NCBI RefSeq assembly: GCF_009728935.1
Contig: NZ_CP034235.1
Location: forward strand, 1,960,001-2,024,000
Direction of reading: 5' to 3'
DNA length: 64,000 bases
From: Paenibacillus psychroresistens
GTDB taxonomy: Bacteria; Bacillota; Bacilli; Paenibacillales; NBRC-103111
The notes below the pieces were generated by a model that was given only the letters and a program-made list of their open reading frames with translations, had not been told where the DNA came from and made no database searches. Every line of letters starts with the position of its first letter. Within the stretch, counting starts at the first letter, position 1. The position numbers and the translations under genes are program-made. Below are positions 24,276 through 33,461 of the stretch, in pieces.

Positions 24276-26387
24276 ATGTATTCAGCTCCAATTATGCTTC
24301 TGGTGGATACCAGCTTTCTTTTGGATCACGCACGGCTTCGTCATGCGGTTTCAGACATTTACGAGAAAGGCTTTGACACGATTTGTTTGGAATTTCGCAA
24401 TTGCCTGTACACGGAGTATGATCCACAAGGCAAAGCAGCAATGAAAATTGTCGCAGAGGAAACACAAAGGCTTGGGATCCAATTTGTCAAAATCATGCCA
24501 ATGATAGGCCCTAATGTGGTCAAACAATTTCCGGAATCCCGACAAGTTTGGACCGTAGAACATCGCGGCCATATAAGCAACAAGCTATTTTCGGTGACTA
24601 TTAAAAGCTTGAACAATGCCGGGTTTGTTTCAACGGAGCCCTCGATCCGAGGAATTGCGAAGGCATTCCATGTCACTAGAGAGAATGGCAGGATTGTGCA
24701 AGCAGTTGATATTACCGCCAAAATTACCTATTCGATTGAAATTAACTCCTCCTTTATTTTTAAGGGTACTTATGAGCAGGATGGGGAAATCCTCATTTAT
24801 CCCGCTTACCATACGGATTATATGGATTTTGCATCCAAGGATATTAATCGTTCTGTTGATGAATTTATGGAGCAATATACGGATTTGCCGTTGAGCGGTT
24901 ACGCCATTGATGAATTCGGTGCTGGCAACAGAGTGTGTGATGCTTATTTTATCAGTGAATGCTTTCAGAGTAATTTTCGCGAAAAATATGGATACGAGCT
25001 GTTGGATAAGCTTTATTTGCTGAAAAATGAGGCCATAGACGAATGTGCTGGCAAAACGAGATATGCTTTTTATCAGCTGACCATGGACCACACTTATCAA
25101 ATTCAAAAACATGTCAAAGACCGATATACCGAACTCTATGGCAAGGATCTATTTGGTGGATTTCATAGTACATGGTGGGGAGAAGGCAACTCTGGGGATG
25201 TATGGTCAGGGAATATTGACTATTTTCGGCTGACAGAAAATTTAAGCGGCGGTTTTGTGGATGCGCAATTTGATGCTGAAAGAACGATGACCTCCATGAC
25301 TATGTTGGCTGAATCGCTTGCAAAATTCTCAGATAGTGGAATCGCATACAATATGTGCTGGGACAGGAATACGACCCAAGGCAAGCTCGATTATTATCAA
25401 AGACTTCTGGCAGTCCGCAATGTAAGATGGGTCGGACATGCATATGGCAGTGCAGGCCCTTATGGACCGGGGTATCCCGACCACATTACCTGGAAAGATA
25501 CGAAATTAAGCCTGCACCGCCAGAAAACACTGCAAGCATTTATTGGCAATGCAGTAAGCCAGCCTAAGGTAGCGATGATGTATGTATGGGAGTCGGTCGC
25601 TTGCTTCAACAATGACAACATGCATTACCACAAGCTAAGCATGAAAGCTTTACTGGATAAGATGCTGCTGCGCAATATCGAAATCGATATCATACCTACT
25701 TACGATAACAATCTATCAAGATTCGATACGCTAATCGTTTTATGGCCTGCGATGCTGCCTGAAGCGACTTGGAAAGAGATCAAGGAGTATGCGGCCTCTG
25801 GTAAAAAAATCATTTTCATCGGTCCGCCAGCACAATACACGGTTGAGGGACGCGATATAAGCGGAGAATTTGCTGAATTAACCGGTGCTGCTGTCGGGGA
25901 TCTATTCTCCAGTAATTCCTATGAGGGAGAATATGAATATATCGCATGGGATATGTGGTTTACAACCAACAAAATTCCTATGCAGTGTTATCCTATGCAG
26001 TCCGTGGATAGTGACACTCAACTGAGTCATGAAGGGGACATTCTGGGGGTCCAGAAAAGCAACGTAGAATATTATTCGTTCGAAATGCCATTGACCCACT
26101 ATTTCAACACTATTCTTAGTGAGCTTGAACAATATTGCGAGGTGAGGCTGCCTGATGGGATAATTTCAAAAGTCTCCCATGATGGTGATATCTCAGTTAT
26201 TACTCTCACAGGGCACTGGGGTTCAAAAATCAATGCTGCTTTTCAATATAAGGGCAACCAACTAACGATTACTAACGGGAATTTAGTCGGAATAAAATTG
26301 CGAGCGGATACAATCATCGAGATCATTAGTGAAAAAGATTGTCGGATTGAGCTCAATGGCTTGACCAATGATTATGTGATTATTTGA
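24276..26387 (+). CDS. Putative glycoside hydrolase, family not assigned
   Basis: A 703-residue cytoplasmic protein I do not recognise at family level. The N-terminal half (IMLLVDTSFLLDHARLRHAV, DTICLEFRN, SGYAIDEFGAGN, GGFHSTWWGEGN) looks like a large TIM barrel with acidic residues at strand ends. From about 470 to 560 it resembles the GATase-like domain of GH42-type enzymes (LIVLWPAMLPEATWKEIKEY, then SGKKIIFIGPPA). The C-terminus is beta-rich. A catalytic glutamate cannot be assigned with confidence; Glu in YAIDEFG and Asp/Glu in SGGFVDAQFD are candidates. It sits between a DUF4038 enzyme and an alpha/alpha-barrel enzyme and is preceded by AGGAGGT, so a role in intracellular glycan breakdown is likely. 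Confidence 0.6.
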   Translation: MYSAPIMLLVDTSFLLDHARLRHAVSDIYEKGFDTICLEFRNCLYTEYDPQGKAAMKIVAEETQRLGIQFVKIMPMIGPNVVKQFPESRQVWTVEHRGHISNKLFSVTIKSLNNAGFVSTEPSIRGIAKAFHVTRENGRIVQAVDITAKITYSIEINSSFIFKGTYEQDGEILIYPAYHTDYMDFASKDINRSVDEFMEQYTDLPLSGYAIDEFGAGNRVCDAYFISECFQSNFREKYGYELLDKLYLLKNEAIDECAGKTRYAFYQLTMDHTYQIQKHVKDRYTELYGKDLFGGFHSTWWGEGNSGDVWSGNIDYFRLTENLSGGFVDAQFDAERTMTSMTMLAESLAKFSDSGIAYNMCWDRNTTQGKLDYYQRLLAVRNVRWVGHAYGSAGPYGPGYPDHITWKDTKLSLHRQKTLQAFIGNAVSQPKVAMMYVWESVACFNNDNMHYHKLSMKALLDKMLLRNIEIDIIPTYDNNLSRFDTLIVLWPAMLPEATWKEIKEYAASGKKIIFIGPPAQYTVEGRDISGEFAELTGAAVGDLFSSNSYEGEYEYIAWDMWFTTNKIPMQCYPMQSVDSDTQLSHEGDILGVQKSNVEYYSFEMPLTHYFNTILSELEQYCEVRLPDGIISKVSHDGDISVITLTGHWGSKINAAFQYKGNQLTITNGNLVGIKLRADTIIEIISEKDCRIELNGLTNDYVII

Positions 26388-26423
26388 ATGTATTTAATAT
26401 AGAAAGAAAGAGGGTTAACTACC

Positions 26424-28898
26424 ATGACACATACAGTTGATAAAGGAATTATTTACGCGGAGAAAGGGATTCCTGAGACACCAAGATGGTTCTCAGACAG
26501 TAGATTGACATTCCAAATGGATGAAAATTCAATCACTCAGGTCGATTACCGTAATCCATTGCAATCACGGGGAAACCACACGATATTCCTCCAGAGGCTT
26601 TGGGATGGATTTCGATATTTTCTGGAGCGGAAACAAGTGGTTTACAGGTTGGACCATAATCAATCGAAAATATGGCCGTTTGGGCTTGAATCGCAATGTG
26701 AGTTTGAAGGCTCCCTATTGAAGCATCAGATGTTTGCAGTTGCAGATTCGATTGTAATCCAGCTGATTACACCAGCTGATCTGCCAGCTGATCTCAAATT
26801 TGAGCTTGAATTTTATAAGGATTACGGCTTGGTTCCCGTTGATTCTCAGGATCCGCGTTTTGGCAGCGGCGGCGCGGTCCGTACCTGGCAGGAATGGGAG
26901 TTCGACGCGGCAAACTCTATTTTGCTTACTTCGATGGAGGATCATTTTAAAGAAAGAGAGCCTGAGCATGAGGAAGAAGACATCCGCACGTTAAACCTTG
27001 AGCGTAACGAGGAACAGACAGCTCCACTACACATTGGGATAAGCGCTGATTTTCCGTTGAGCTATGTGAAACGCCCGCTTAACCCAAAATATATTTTAAT
27101 GAGTGATGAGATGCTTTTGCCTAATACATGTTATAGCTTTGTAATCACTTTTGATACAAATAAGCAAAATTTGCTGGTTAAAATGAAGGATCTAACCTCC
27201 AACTTAAAACCATTAATCGCCAACCAATTCAAGCGTTATCAAAGCGTAGCTGATCAATCGCCGGTATTAATTAGCCCATATAAAGAATTGAATGATTTTA
27301 TCAGCTTGGTTCCCATGTACCACGAATCCTGCAAGGTTACGGATACTCCAGGTGCGATTAAAGCCAAGAATGCGAACTACTGGGTTTGGGGCTGGGATGG
27401 GATGACGAGCAACTATGCTTCGCTTTATTGGGGAGATCAATCGTTTATCCAGGAGATGCTGCAATTCTACGAGAATACAGCTGATCCTGAGTTAGGTATT
27501 GGCCATAGTTTTGGCCATAATATGTCTCTGAATAGCATTAGCGAACTGCCTTCGCAGAGCATGTATATTTCATTGCTGCAGCAGTACTATACAATAACGG
27601 GTGATCTGCAGGAAGTAAAAGATAGATACCCATTCGCCAAGCGAATTTTTAAGTTAATTAAGACCCGCGAGGTTCAAGGAACAGGCTTCTGCGAATCAAC
27701 CTCGTTATTCCCGGATTACCCGTTGTACATGAAAGAAACCGGACATGATATTAGCGGCCTGAATAATACGATTTTCTATTGTGCTGCAAGATCCATGGAA
27801 TATTTAGCCGATCTCGCAGGCGATCTTGAAATGATGCTGGAAGCCAAAACAACCTTCACCAATATCGAAAAAAACTTCCTGCCGCTGTTCTTTGATAAAG
27901 AGAAAAAGTTCATTGTCAGCTCCATTGACTCCGAGACCTTGCAGCAAAGAAATTCGTTTAATTCGAATGCGGTTAAATGGGAGAACAGCTATTGCGGAGA
28001 GCTAATGGAAGCGATTAGTGCGGATTGCTTGTCTTTTTTTGAAGAGAATATCGTGTGCAAAGCCGGATTGAGGGAGATCCCGACTTGGTCTGAGGCCTAT
28101 GATGCAGATGCCAATCAGCTGCATTGCTGGTGGCCAGTGACTGGCGAATATTACATGAGATTAATTAACGGCAATAACCGCGGTGATTTGATCAAGCAAT
28201 GGGTCGGTTGGGTGAGCTATTGGACGAAGAAGCTGACATGCCCAGAAGGGATTTCTTGTTATATCGATACAGATGAACCGGATATTGACCGCTGGAATAC
28301 AGCTAAAGGCATGTGGCACGCTTATTCGATGCGTGGCTTTTATCAAGCGGCCATCCATGGAGTAGTTGGTGTGGATATGGAAGCAGGCGGTTTAACATTC
28401 TATCCGTACGCTGGAGAGGAAATGACCCTGCAGGGGCTTCACTTCCGCAACAAGCTCGTAGATATCGAGATGAAAGGCAGCGGCCCTTATATTCAGTCGA
28501 TCATAATCGATGGTCAAACGCTGCTAGCAACAAATAAGCTGCCTGTTGATTTAATGGGCGGGGAAAAACATGTGTCGATCTCAGTTAATAGAGTCGCAGA
28601 AAACCAGTTTCCAATCTCGATCCAAACAGCTTACGGAATGGATTTGCTTAATTACCGATATGAGGATGGTATTATCTCTGCAGATGTACAAGGATCCGGA
28701 ACTAGTCGGCTTAAGCTGATAGCTGCTGGCAGAAAGCCAATTGTAACCAAGAACGGCATTTCAGTTGAAGTTGACTATGATTCTACTACGGGTAAAGCAA
28801 CTGTAGAGCTTGAGTTATCCGTAGGTCAATTGGATGTGCTGGAAATTAGAGGAGGTAATCTCAATGGGGCAAAAAATAAAAGTAACCATTTGGAATGA
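26424..28898 (+). CDS. Six-hairpin (alpha/alpha)6-barrel glycosidase-like protein
   Basis: An 824-residue cytoplasmic protein: an N-terminal beta-sandwich (about 1-260), an alpha-helical toroid (about 290-640) and a C-terminal beta-domain. Typical six-hairpin glycosidase features are [21 protein letters not shown] near 320, [34 protein letters not shown] and [19 protein letters not shown]. The WDG/D and E residues fit clan GH-G/GH-L style inverting enzymes (GH63, GH78, GH37 relatives), but I cannot name the family. Its 3' end overlaps the next gene by 35 bases. The operon suggests action on an unusual plant oligosaccharide. Confidence 0.65.
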   Translation: MTHTVDKGIIYAEKGIPETPRWFSDSRLTFQMDENSITQVDYRNPLQSRGNHTIFLQRLWDGFRYFLERKQVVYRLDHNQSKIWPFGLESQCEFEGSLLKHQMFAVADSIVIQLITPADLPADLKFELEFYKDYGLVPVDSQDPRFGSGGAVRTWQEWEFDAANSILLTSMEDHFKEREPEHEEEDIRTLNLERNEEQTAPLHIGISADFPLSYVKRPLNPKYILMSDEMLLPNTCYSFVITFDTNKQNLLVKMKDLTSNLKPLIANQFKRYQSVADQSPVLISPYKELNDFISLVPMYHESCKVTDTPGAIKAKNANYWVWGWDGMTSNYASLYWGDQSFIQEMLQFYENTADPELGIGHSFGHNMSLNSISELPSQSMYISLLQQYYTITGDLQEVKDRYPFAKRIFKLIKTREVQGTGFCESTSLFPDYPLYMKETGHDISGLNNTIFYCAARSMEYLADLAGDLEMMLEAKTTFTNIEKNFLPLFFDKEKKFIVSSIDSETLQQRNSFNSNAVKWENSYCGELMEAISADCLSFFEENIVCKAGLREIPTWSEAYDADANQLHCWWPVTGEYYMRLINGNNRGDLIKQWVGWVSYWTKKLTCPEGISCYIDTDEPDIDRWNTAKGMWHAYSMRGFYQAAIHGVVGVDMEAGGLTFYPYAGEEMTLQGLHFRNKLVDIEMKGSGPYIQSIIIDGQTLLATNKLPVDLMGGEKHVSISVNRVAENQFPISIQTAYGMDLLNYRYEDGIISADVQGSGTSRLKLIAAGRKPIVTKNGISVEVDYDSTTGKATVELELSVGQLDVLEIRGGNLNGAKNKSNHLE

Positions 28899-29589
28899 AT
28901 ATCGACATGAGAAGATCAATGAACAGGTTAAAAAAGTTTATCCGAACGGGATTCACGCACCGATCGCCGAAGGATTGGCAGCCCATTGCGACATTCGTAT
29001 TGCAACACTTGACGAGGTTGAGCATGGACTAACAGATGCGGTACTTGACGATACTGAAGTGCTAATCTGGTGGGGACATACGGCGCATAACGAAGTGGCA
29101 GACGAGGTAGTTGAGCGCGTTCATAGACGAATCTTAGCAGGGATGGGCTGTATCATTCTCCACTCTGCGCATTATTCCAAATTGTTTAAGAAGCTGATGG
29201 GTACTAGCTGCAGCTTGAATTGGCGGGATACTGGCGAGAAGGAACGTCTTTGGGTGGTGTCTCCTGGTCATCCAATTGCCCAAGGGATCGGCGCGTATTT
29301 CGAGCTGGAGCAGGAAGAAATGTATGGTGAGCATTTTGATATTCCAGTTCCAGATGAGCTGGTATTCGTTAGTTGGTTTAAAGGAGGAGAGGTTTTCCGC
29401 AGCGGCTGCTGCTACCAACGCGGAATGGGTAAAATCTTTTATTTTCGGCCCGGTCATGAAACCTTTCCAACGTACTATGACGCTAATGTGCAAAAAGTAA
29501 TCTCAAATGCCGTTCAATGGGCAATTCCGACAGAGAGGCCATCTCCTTTGTATATGGATGCAGCTCCGCTCGAATCATTACTATTATAA
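28864..29589 (+). CDS. ThuA-like (GATase-like) domain protein
   Basis: A 241-residue protein with the ThuA/trehalose-utilisation fold: [11 protein letters not shown] at the start, [33 protein letters not shown] and a late [13 protein letters not shown] segment. ThuA-like proteins are related to class I glutamine amidotransferases and are often found in sugar-oxidation operons (3-keto sugar or lactone metabolism), though their chemistry is poorly known. The start at 28864 is set by GGAGG ten bases upstream and overlaps the preceding gene by 35 bases, a sign of translational coupling. Confidence 0.88.
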   Translation: MGQKIKVTIWNEYRHEKINEQVKKVYPNGIHAPIAEGLAAHCDIRIATLDEVEHGLTDAVLDDTEVLIWWGHTAHNEVADEVVERVHRRILAGMGCIILHSAHYSKLFKKLMGTSCSLNWRDTGEKERLWVVSPGHPIAQGIGAYFELEQEEMYGEHFDIPVPDELVFVSWFKGGEVFRSGCCYQRGMGKIFYFRPGHETFPTYYDANVQKVISNAVQWAIPTERPSPLYMDAAPLESLLL

Positions 29590-29638
29590 GAAGAAACGAC
29601 TTTATACTCATGCTTGATAAAGTAAAGGAGATATTCAG

Positions 29639-30382
29639 ATGATCGTTAAGAATACGCATGAAATATCGGATGAATTGTTGGAGGAGCTGAAGCTTGTCAG
29701 CGTATCTACAGCCTCGCATATGCTAGTGGAAATGGGGTATAGGAATGCCTATATGCAGGGGATCTTGCCCATGTGCTTCCCTGAGGGGCAGGACAGTGCG
29801 GTAGGGCGTGCGGTTACATTGCGCTTTATTCCACTTCGAGAAGACTTGGTTATGCAACAATATGAATCATTGACAGAATCCCCGCATAGAGAGGCATTGG
29901 AATCTATCCGTCAGAATGATGTTCTAGTTATTGATACAGGAGGACATATGGAAACGGGTGTCTTTGGAGATATCTTCACTCGACGTCTGCGTTACTTAGG
30001 CGGTCAAGCTATCGTGGTTGATGGATGCATCAGAGATTTGATTCGGATTAAGGCCGTGAATTTCCCTGTATTCTCTAAAGGAGTACACGGTAGTGCGATT
30101 CCGCGTTCGCTCATGTCGGTCGGATTTAATGAGCCTATACGATGCGGTGGTGTAGGGGTTGTGCCTGGAGATATAATCTTAGCTGACCGAGACGGGGTAG
30201 TGGCTATTCCACCTCAATGTGTCGAGCATATCATTAAGGTCTCAAGAGAACACGATGAGCTTGAGGAAAGATGGATTAAGCTTAAGCTGGATGAGGGCGC
30301 TTCCCTGCATACCCACTATCCGCCTAACGCTGAAGCAAGACAAGAATTCGAGCAATGGAAAAAAGAAAATGGATTTGTCTAA
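29639..30382 (+). CDS. RraA-family protein (aldolase/RNase-inhibitor fold), copy 1
   Basis: A 247-residue RraA-like protein. Conserved features are VSTASHMLVEMGYRN at residues 22-36, the substrate/metal motif GGQAIVVDGCIRD (Arg and Asp) near 120-132, and the late GVVPGDIILADRDGVVAIPP block. Members of this fold include class II pyruvate aldolases (HMG/CHA aldolase) as well as RNase E regulator RraA; in Bacillota sugar operons an aldolase or carboxy-lyase role is more likely. It is followed 16 bases later by the barrel protein at 30399. A close second copy lies at 50252. Confidence 0.87.
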   Translation: MIVKNTHEISDELLEELKLVSVSTASHMLVEMGYRNAYMQGILPMCFPEGQDSAVGRAVTLRFIPLREDLVMQQYESLTESPHREALESIRQNDVLVIDTGGHMETGVFGDIFTRRLRYLGGQAIVVDGCIRDLIRIKAVNFPVFSKGVHGSAIPRSLMSVGFNEPIRCGGVGVVPGDIILADRDGVVAIPPQCVEHIIKVSREHDELEERWIKLKLDEGASLHTHYPPNAEARQEFEQWKKENGFV

Positions 30383-30398
30383 ACAAGGGGGAGCCATC

Positions 30399-32426
30399 AT
30401 GAAACAGATTAAAGTGGATTTGCCGTTTATCGAGCCTCCGGAGTGGGCATTGCTGGAGCGACAGCTGATTGATCTAATGAATGAGGCGGTTGATCCGCTT
30501 ATCGAACGATATATACATCCAGATGGCAGGATTAAATGGCCTCCGACAGATGATCATGTTGGAATTGATGCTCTGGATGATGCGTATGAGAGTTTCTTTA
30601 ACTGGCCTTTATTCTATGTAATCGGGGGGCATGAGAAATTCCGCGAGCTTTCCTTGAAAGAGTATGAAGCCGTAACCAAACAGTTTGCCGGCTACGACTC
30701 CGGTACTGGCCACAGAATGGTGGAGAAGGAATACGAGCAAGGCTACGACTGGTTCCATCAAGGCGAGGGTTATACTTTCTTCTATCATATGGCACTAATG
30801 GATCCAAGCCACGAAGTGAACAAAGCGCGAGCCATTCGTTATGCCGGCTTTTTTCTCAATGAGGATCCGGAAGCTATTAACTTCGATGAAGAGCATTATA
30901 TCATTCCTTATCCACACTCTGGGAGCAAAGGGGCAACGGACCGAAATTTCATTCAGCATTTCGTTAAATGGTCCTATTTGGATTGGATGAGATATTACGG
31001 GCTGCAATTCCAGGATGTCCCTGGAGTTAATACAATTGAAGATCTTAAAGAGGATGACAATGCCTTAAGTATGGGAGCGGCTATCATTGAGCGGATGTCC
31101 AAGGGCGACGTGCCGTTGAATCTGCTAGCTACAACTATGGTTGCCAACGCCTATTTGCATACGGGTGAGGTTAAATACAAGGTTTGGTTGAAATCATATG
31201 TGGATGCTTGGATCAAGCGAACACAGATGAACAACGGCATTGTTCCAGATAATATTGGTCTAAACGGAATTGTTGGTGAACATAACGGAGGCAAATGGTA
31301 TGGAGGCTGGTATGGATGGACATGGCCTCATGGTTGGGTAAGCATTGGGCAGGGGGTATCTGTAGCTGCAGAGAATGCGCTTTTATTGGATGGAAATCCC
31401 GATTATCTGGAATTCCTCCGCTCTCAAATTGTAGCCTTAGATGATCGTGCCGTAGAGTCCGCAGGAACTCGGTTTGTCCCTCATAAGCATGGTGACAAAG
31501 GCTGGTATGGTTACCATGTGGAGGGCGGGGATGAATTATGTGAAGACTATTCGCTGGAAGCTGCCACTAAAGGTCAGAATAAGAATGTGTTATGGAAAGA
31601 TGGTTGGTTTGAATTTAGGCCAATTGAGGCTTTCTATCCGACTCACTTGTGGTACATGTCGATGGAAGACTCGGATAAGACCATCCTTAATAGACTTCGC
31701 AATTATTCAGATCCTGATTGGGAACATATCCGCTTCCGGAAGACAAAGGACCAAGGCGGCCACGATTACGCTTGGGTCTCTTACCTCGAGGGTAATTACG
31801 TGAACTATCCGGTTGAAATGCTTAAATTCAATATTTCTCAGGTTTACCAACGACTTGATTTTATGAAGATGGACACGCAGGATCCGGCAGATTACAAGGA
31901 TGATTATCTTCAAATAAGAAACCCGATTACTGTAGAAGGTTTGCTTCAGCTAACGCTTGGCGCACCTTCACCTCTATACAATGGAGGTCTGCTCATGGCC
32001 CGTTTGCGATATTATGACGCAGATAGCAAACGTCCAGGACTACCATCTGATGTAGCTGCTCTTGTAGAAGAACTAGAGAGTGAAAGCACCATTGTACGAC
32101 TGGTTAATCTTCATCCGACAAAATCACGCAGAGTCATTTTGCAGGCAGGGGCGTTCGGGGAGCATCAGTTTACCAGCGTTCAATATACGGTAAGAGGTGC
32201 AGCATCACAATCATCTTCCTTTAATTTGGGTGGTTCTACTACGACTGAGAAGCTGCCGTCAGGTATTCAACAACCCGTTGTCGGCACACAAATCCAGCAA
32301 ATAGATGACAATTGGCTGCTCGTGGAGCTAGAACCTGGCTGTCATACAAAGCTTAATTTAGCAACAAAGCGCTTCGCTAACGATCCGTCATACAAGACAC
32401 CTTGGAGCGAGGAGGATCGAACATGA
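30399..32426 (+). CDS. Large (alpha/alpha)-barrel-like protein of unknown family, copy 1
   Basis: A 675-residue protein without signal peptide. Helix-rich segments with many Trp, Tyr, His and Asp (EQGYDWFHQGEGYTFFYH, NGGKWYGGWYGWTWPHGW, DQGGHDYAWVSYLEGNY) suggest an (alpha/alpha)-toroid that binds sugar, followed by a beta-rich C-terminal part (from about 560; VRLVNLHPTKSRRVILQAGAFG). I do not recognise the family. The start is ATG 30399 with AAGGGGGAG before it, although the frame is open upstream inside the RraA-like gene. It is very similar over its full length to the gene at 51013, and both follow a RraA-like gene at 16-17 bases. Confidence 0.72.
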   Translation: MKQIKVDLPFIEPPEWALLERQLIDLMNEAVDPLIERYIHPDGRIKWPPTDDHVGIDALDDAYESFFNWPLFYVIGGHEKFRELSLKEYEAVTKQFAGYDSGTGHRMVEKEYEQGYDWFHQGEGYTFFYHMALMDPSHEVNKARAIRYAGFFLNEDPEAINFDEEHYIIPYPHSGSKGATDRNFIQHFVKWSYLDWMRYYGLQFQDVPGVNTIEDLKEDDNALSMGAAIIERMSKGDVPLNLLATTMVANAYLHTGEVKYKVWLKSYVDAWIKRTQMNNGIVPDNIGLNGIVGEHNGGKWYGGWYGWTWPHGWVSIGQGVSVAAENALLLDGNPDYLEFLRSQIVALDDRAVESAGTRFVPHKHGDKGWYGYHVEGGDELCEDYSLEAATKGQNKNVLWKDGWFEFRPIEAFYPTHLWYMSMEDSDKTILNRLRNYSDPDWEHIRFRKTKDQGGHDYAWVSYLEGNYVNYPVEMLKFNISQVYQRLDFMKMDTQDPADYKDDYLQIRNPITVEGLLQLTLGAPSPLYNGGLLMARLRYYDADSKRPGLPSDVAALVEELESESTIVRLVNLHPTKSRRVILQAGAFGEHQFTSVQYTVRGAASQSSSFNLGGSTTTEKLPSGIQQPVVGTQIQQIDDNWLLVELEPGCHTKLNLATKRFANDPSYKTPWSEEDRT

Positions 32427-33391
32427 CTTCCCGAATAAATGCATTTAAAGAAATAGTGAACTCCTATAAGCTGAGAACCGCCGGAAAAACGATTCCATAT
32501 GGAATTGGGTGTGCCTATCTGGGAAGAGACCGAGTAGATACGGAAACAATCAAGAGAGAGGCAGAGCTTTTAGCTATGGCCTACCATGAGGGCTTTCTTT
32601 ATTATGATACGGCTGCTGCCTATGAAGAAAGTGAAGTGGTTGTCGGAGAATTTGTCAGTCAAGTTCCTAGGGAATCCATCTTCCTTGCTACCAAATCATA
32701 TGTACTTAGAAACGTTTCCCCCGAAGAGGCTGCGGCAGAGATGAAATTAAGTTTGGAGAGCAGTTTGAACCGGCTGCAGACGGATTATCTCGATTTATTC
32801 CAAATTCACGATATCCTCAGCTTTAGCCATTTGCTTGCAGACAATGGAGTGCTGGAGATGCTGCTAGAGGCTAAACGAAGTGGAAGGATTCGCAATATCG
32901 GGATGGCTACTAGACAGCTTGAACTATTGGAAGCTGCAGCTAACCATGGGGAATTCGATACGATTCTGACTTTTTCGGATTACACGCCTGTTGACCCAAG
33001 TGCGGCAAATGTAATTTTATCCGCTAGCCGGTCTGGGCTTGGCGTCATCAATGCAACTCCGCTCCTTAGCGGACTTCTAACAGGCGAAGACCCAAATAGG
33101 ATTAAGGTTCCTCAGGGACAAGCGCTTCAGTTATGGAGGCAGAAGCGGGCTGTAAAGTTCTATAAGTTTTGCCAAGAAAACAATCTGCCGCTTTTGACGC
33201 TTGCTTTGCAGTTTCCAGTAAGGCAAGCTGCAATTGATATCAATTTAACAGGACCAGCGAATGAGGGACAATTGTTAGCTACTTTAGCTGCGCTGACCAG
33301 TGAAATTCCGGATTCGACTTGGATGAAAGTGGAAAACTGGTACAACCAGGAGCAGGCTGATCTGGAGCATGAACCTGAACAAGAGGTATAA
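32423..33391 (+). CDS. Aldo/keto reductase family oxidoreductase
   Basis: A 322-residue NADP-dependent TIM-barrel oxidoreductase. The catalytic tetrad is visible: Asp62 and Tyr67 in YYDTAAAYE, Lys91 in ATKSY and His129 in LFQIHD. The start overlaps the stop of the barrel gene in ATGA, after GGAGGATCG. It is only distantly related to the aldo/keto reductase at 49321, so the two sugar cassettes recruited different members. In this setting it may oxidise or reduce a released monosaccharide; substrate unknown. A terminator follows 16 bases later. Confidence 0.9.
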   Translation: MTSRINAFKEIVNSYKLRTAGKTIPYGIGCAYLGRDRVDTETIKREAELLAMAYHEGFLYYDTAAAYEESEVVVGEFVSQVPRESIFLATKSYVLRNVSPEEAAAEMKLSLESSLNRLQTDYLDLFQIHDILSFSHLLADNGVLEMLLEAKRSGRIRNIGMATRQLELLEAAANHGEFDTILTFSDYTPVDPSAANVILSASRSGLGVINATPLLSGLLTGEDPNRIKVPQGQALQLWRQKRAVKFYKFCQENNLPLLTLALQFPVRQAAIDINLTGPANEGQLLATLAALTSEIPDSTWMKVENWYNQEQADLEHEPEQEV

Positions 33392-33407
33392 AGTTAATGT
33401 TAAGAAT

Positions 33408-33454
33408 AGCGATCCTTTCAGTAGAGTTCTCTACTAAAAGAATCGCTTTTTTTC
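33408..33454 (+). terminator. Rho-independent terminator
   Basis: AGCGAT, TTT and AGTAGAG pair with CTACT, AAA and ATCGCT around a TTCT loop, followed by eight T. It ends the long hydrolase operon before the convergent gene at 33462. Confidence 0.85.
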
Positions 33455-33461
33455 TAAACTT

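Noticed and set aside
30219-30398. N-terminal extension of the large barrel protein
   Set aside because: It lies inside the RraA-like gene in another frame; the paralogue starts at the equivalent of ATG 30399.
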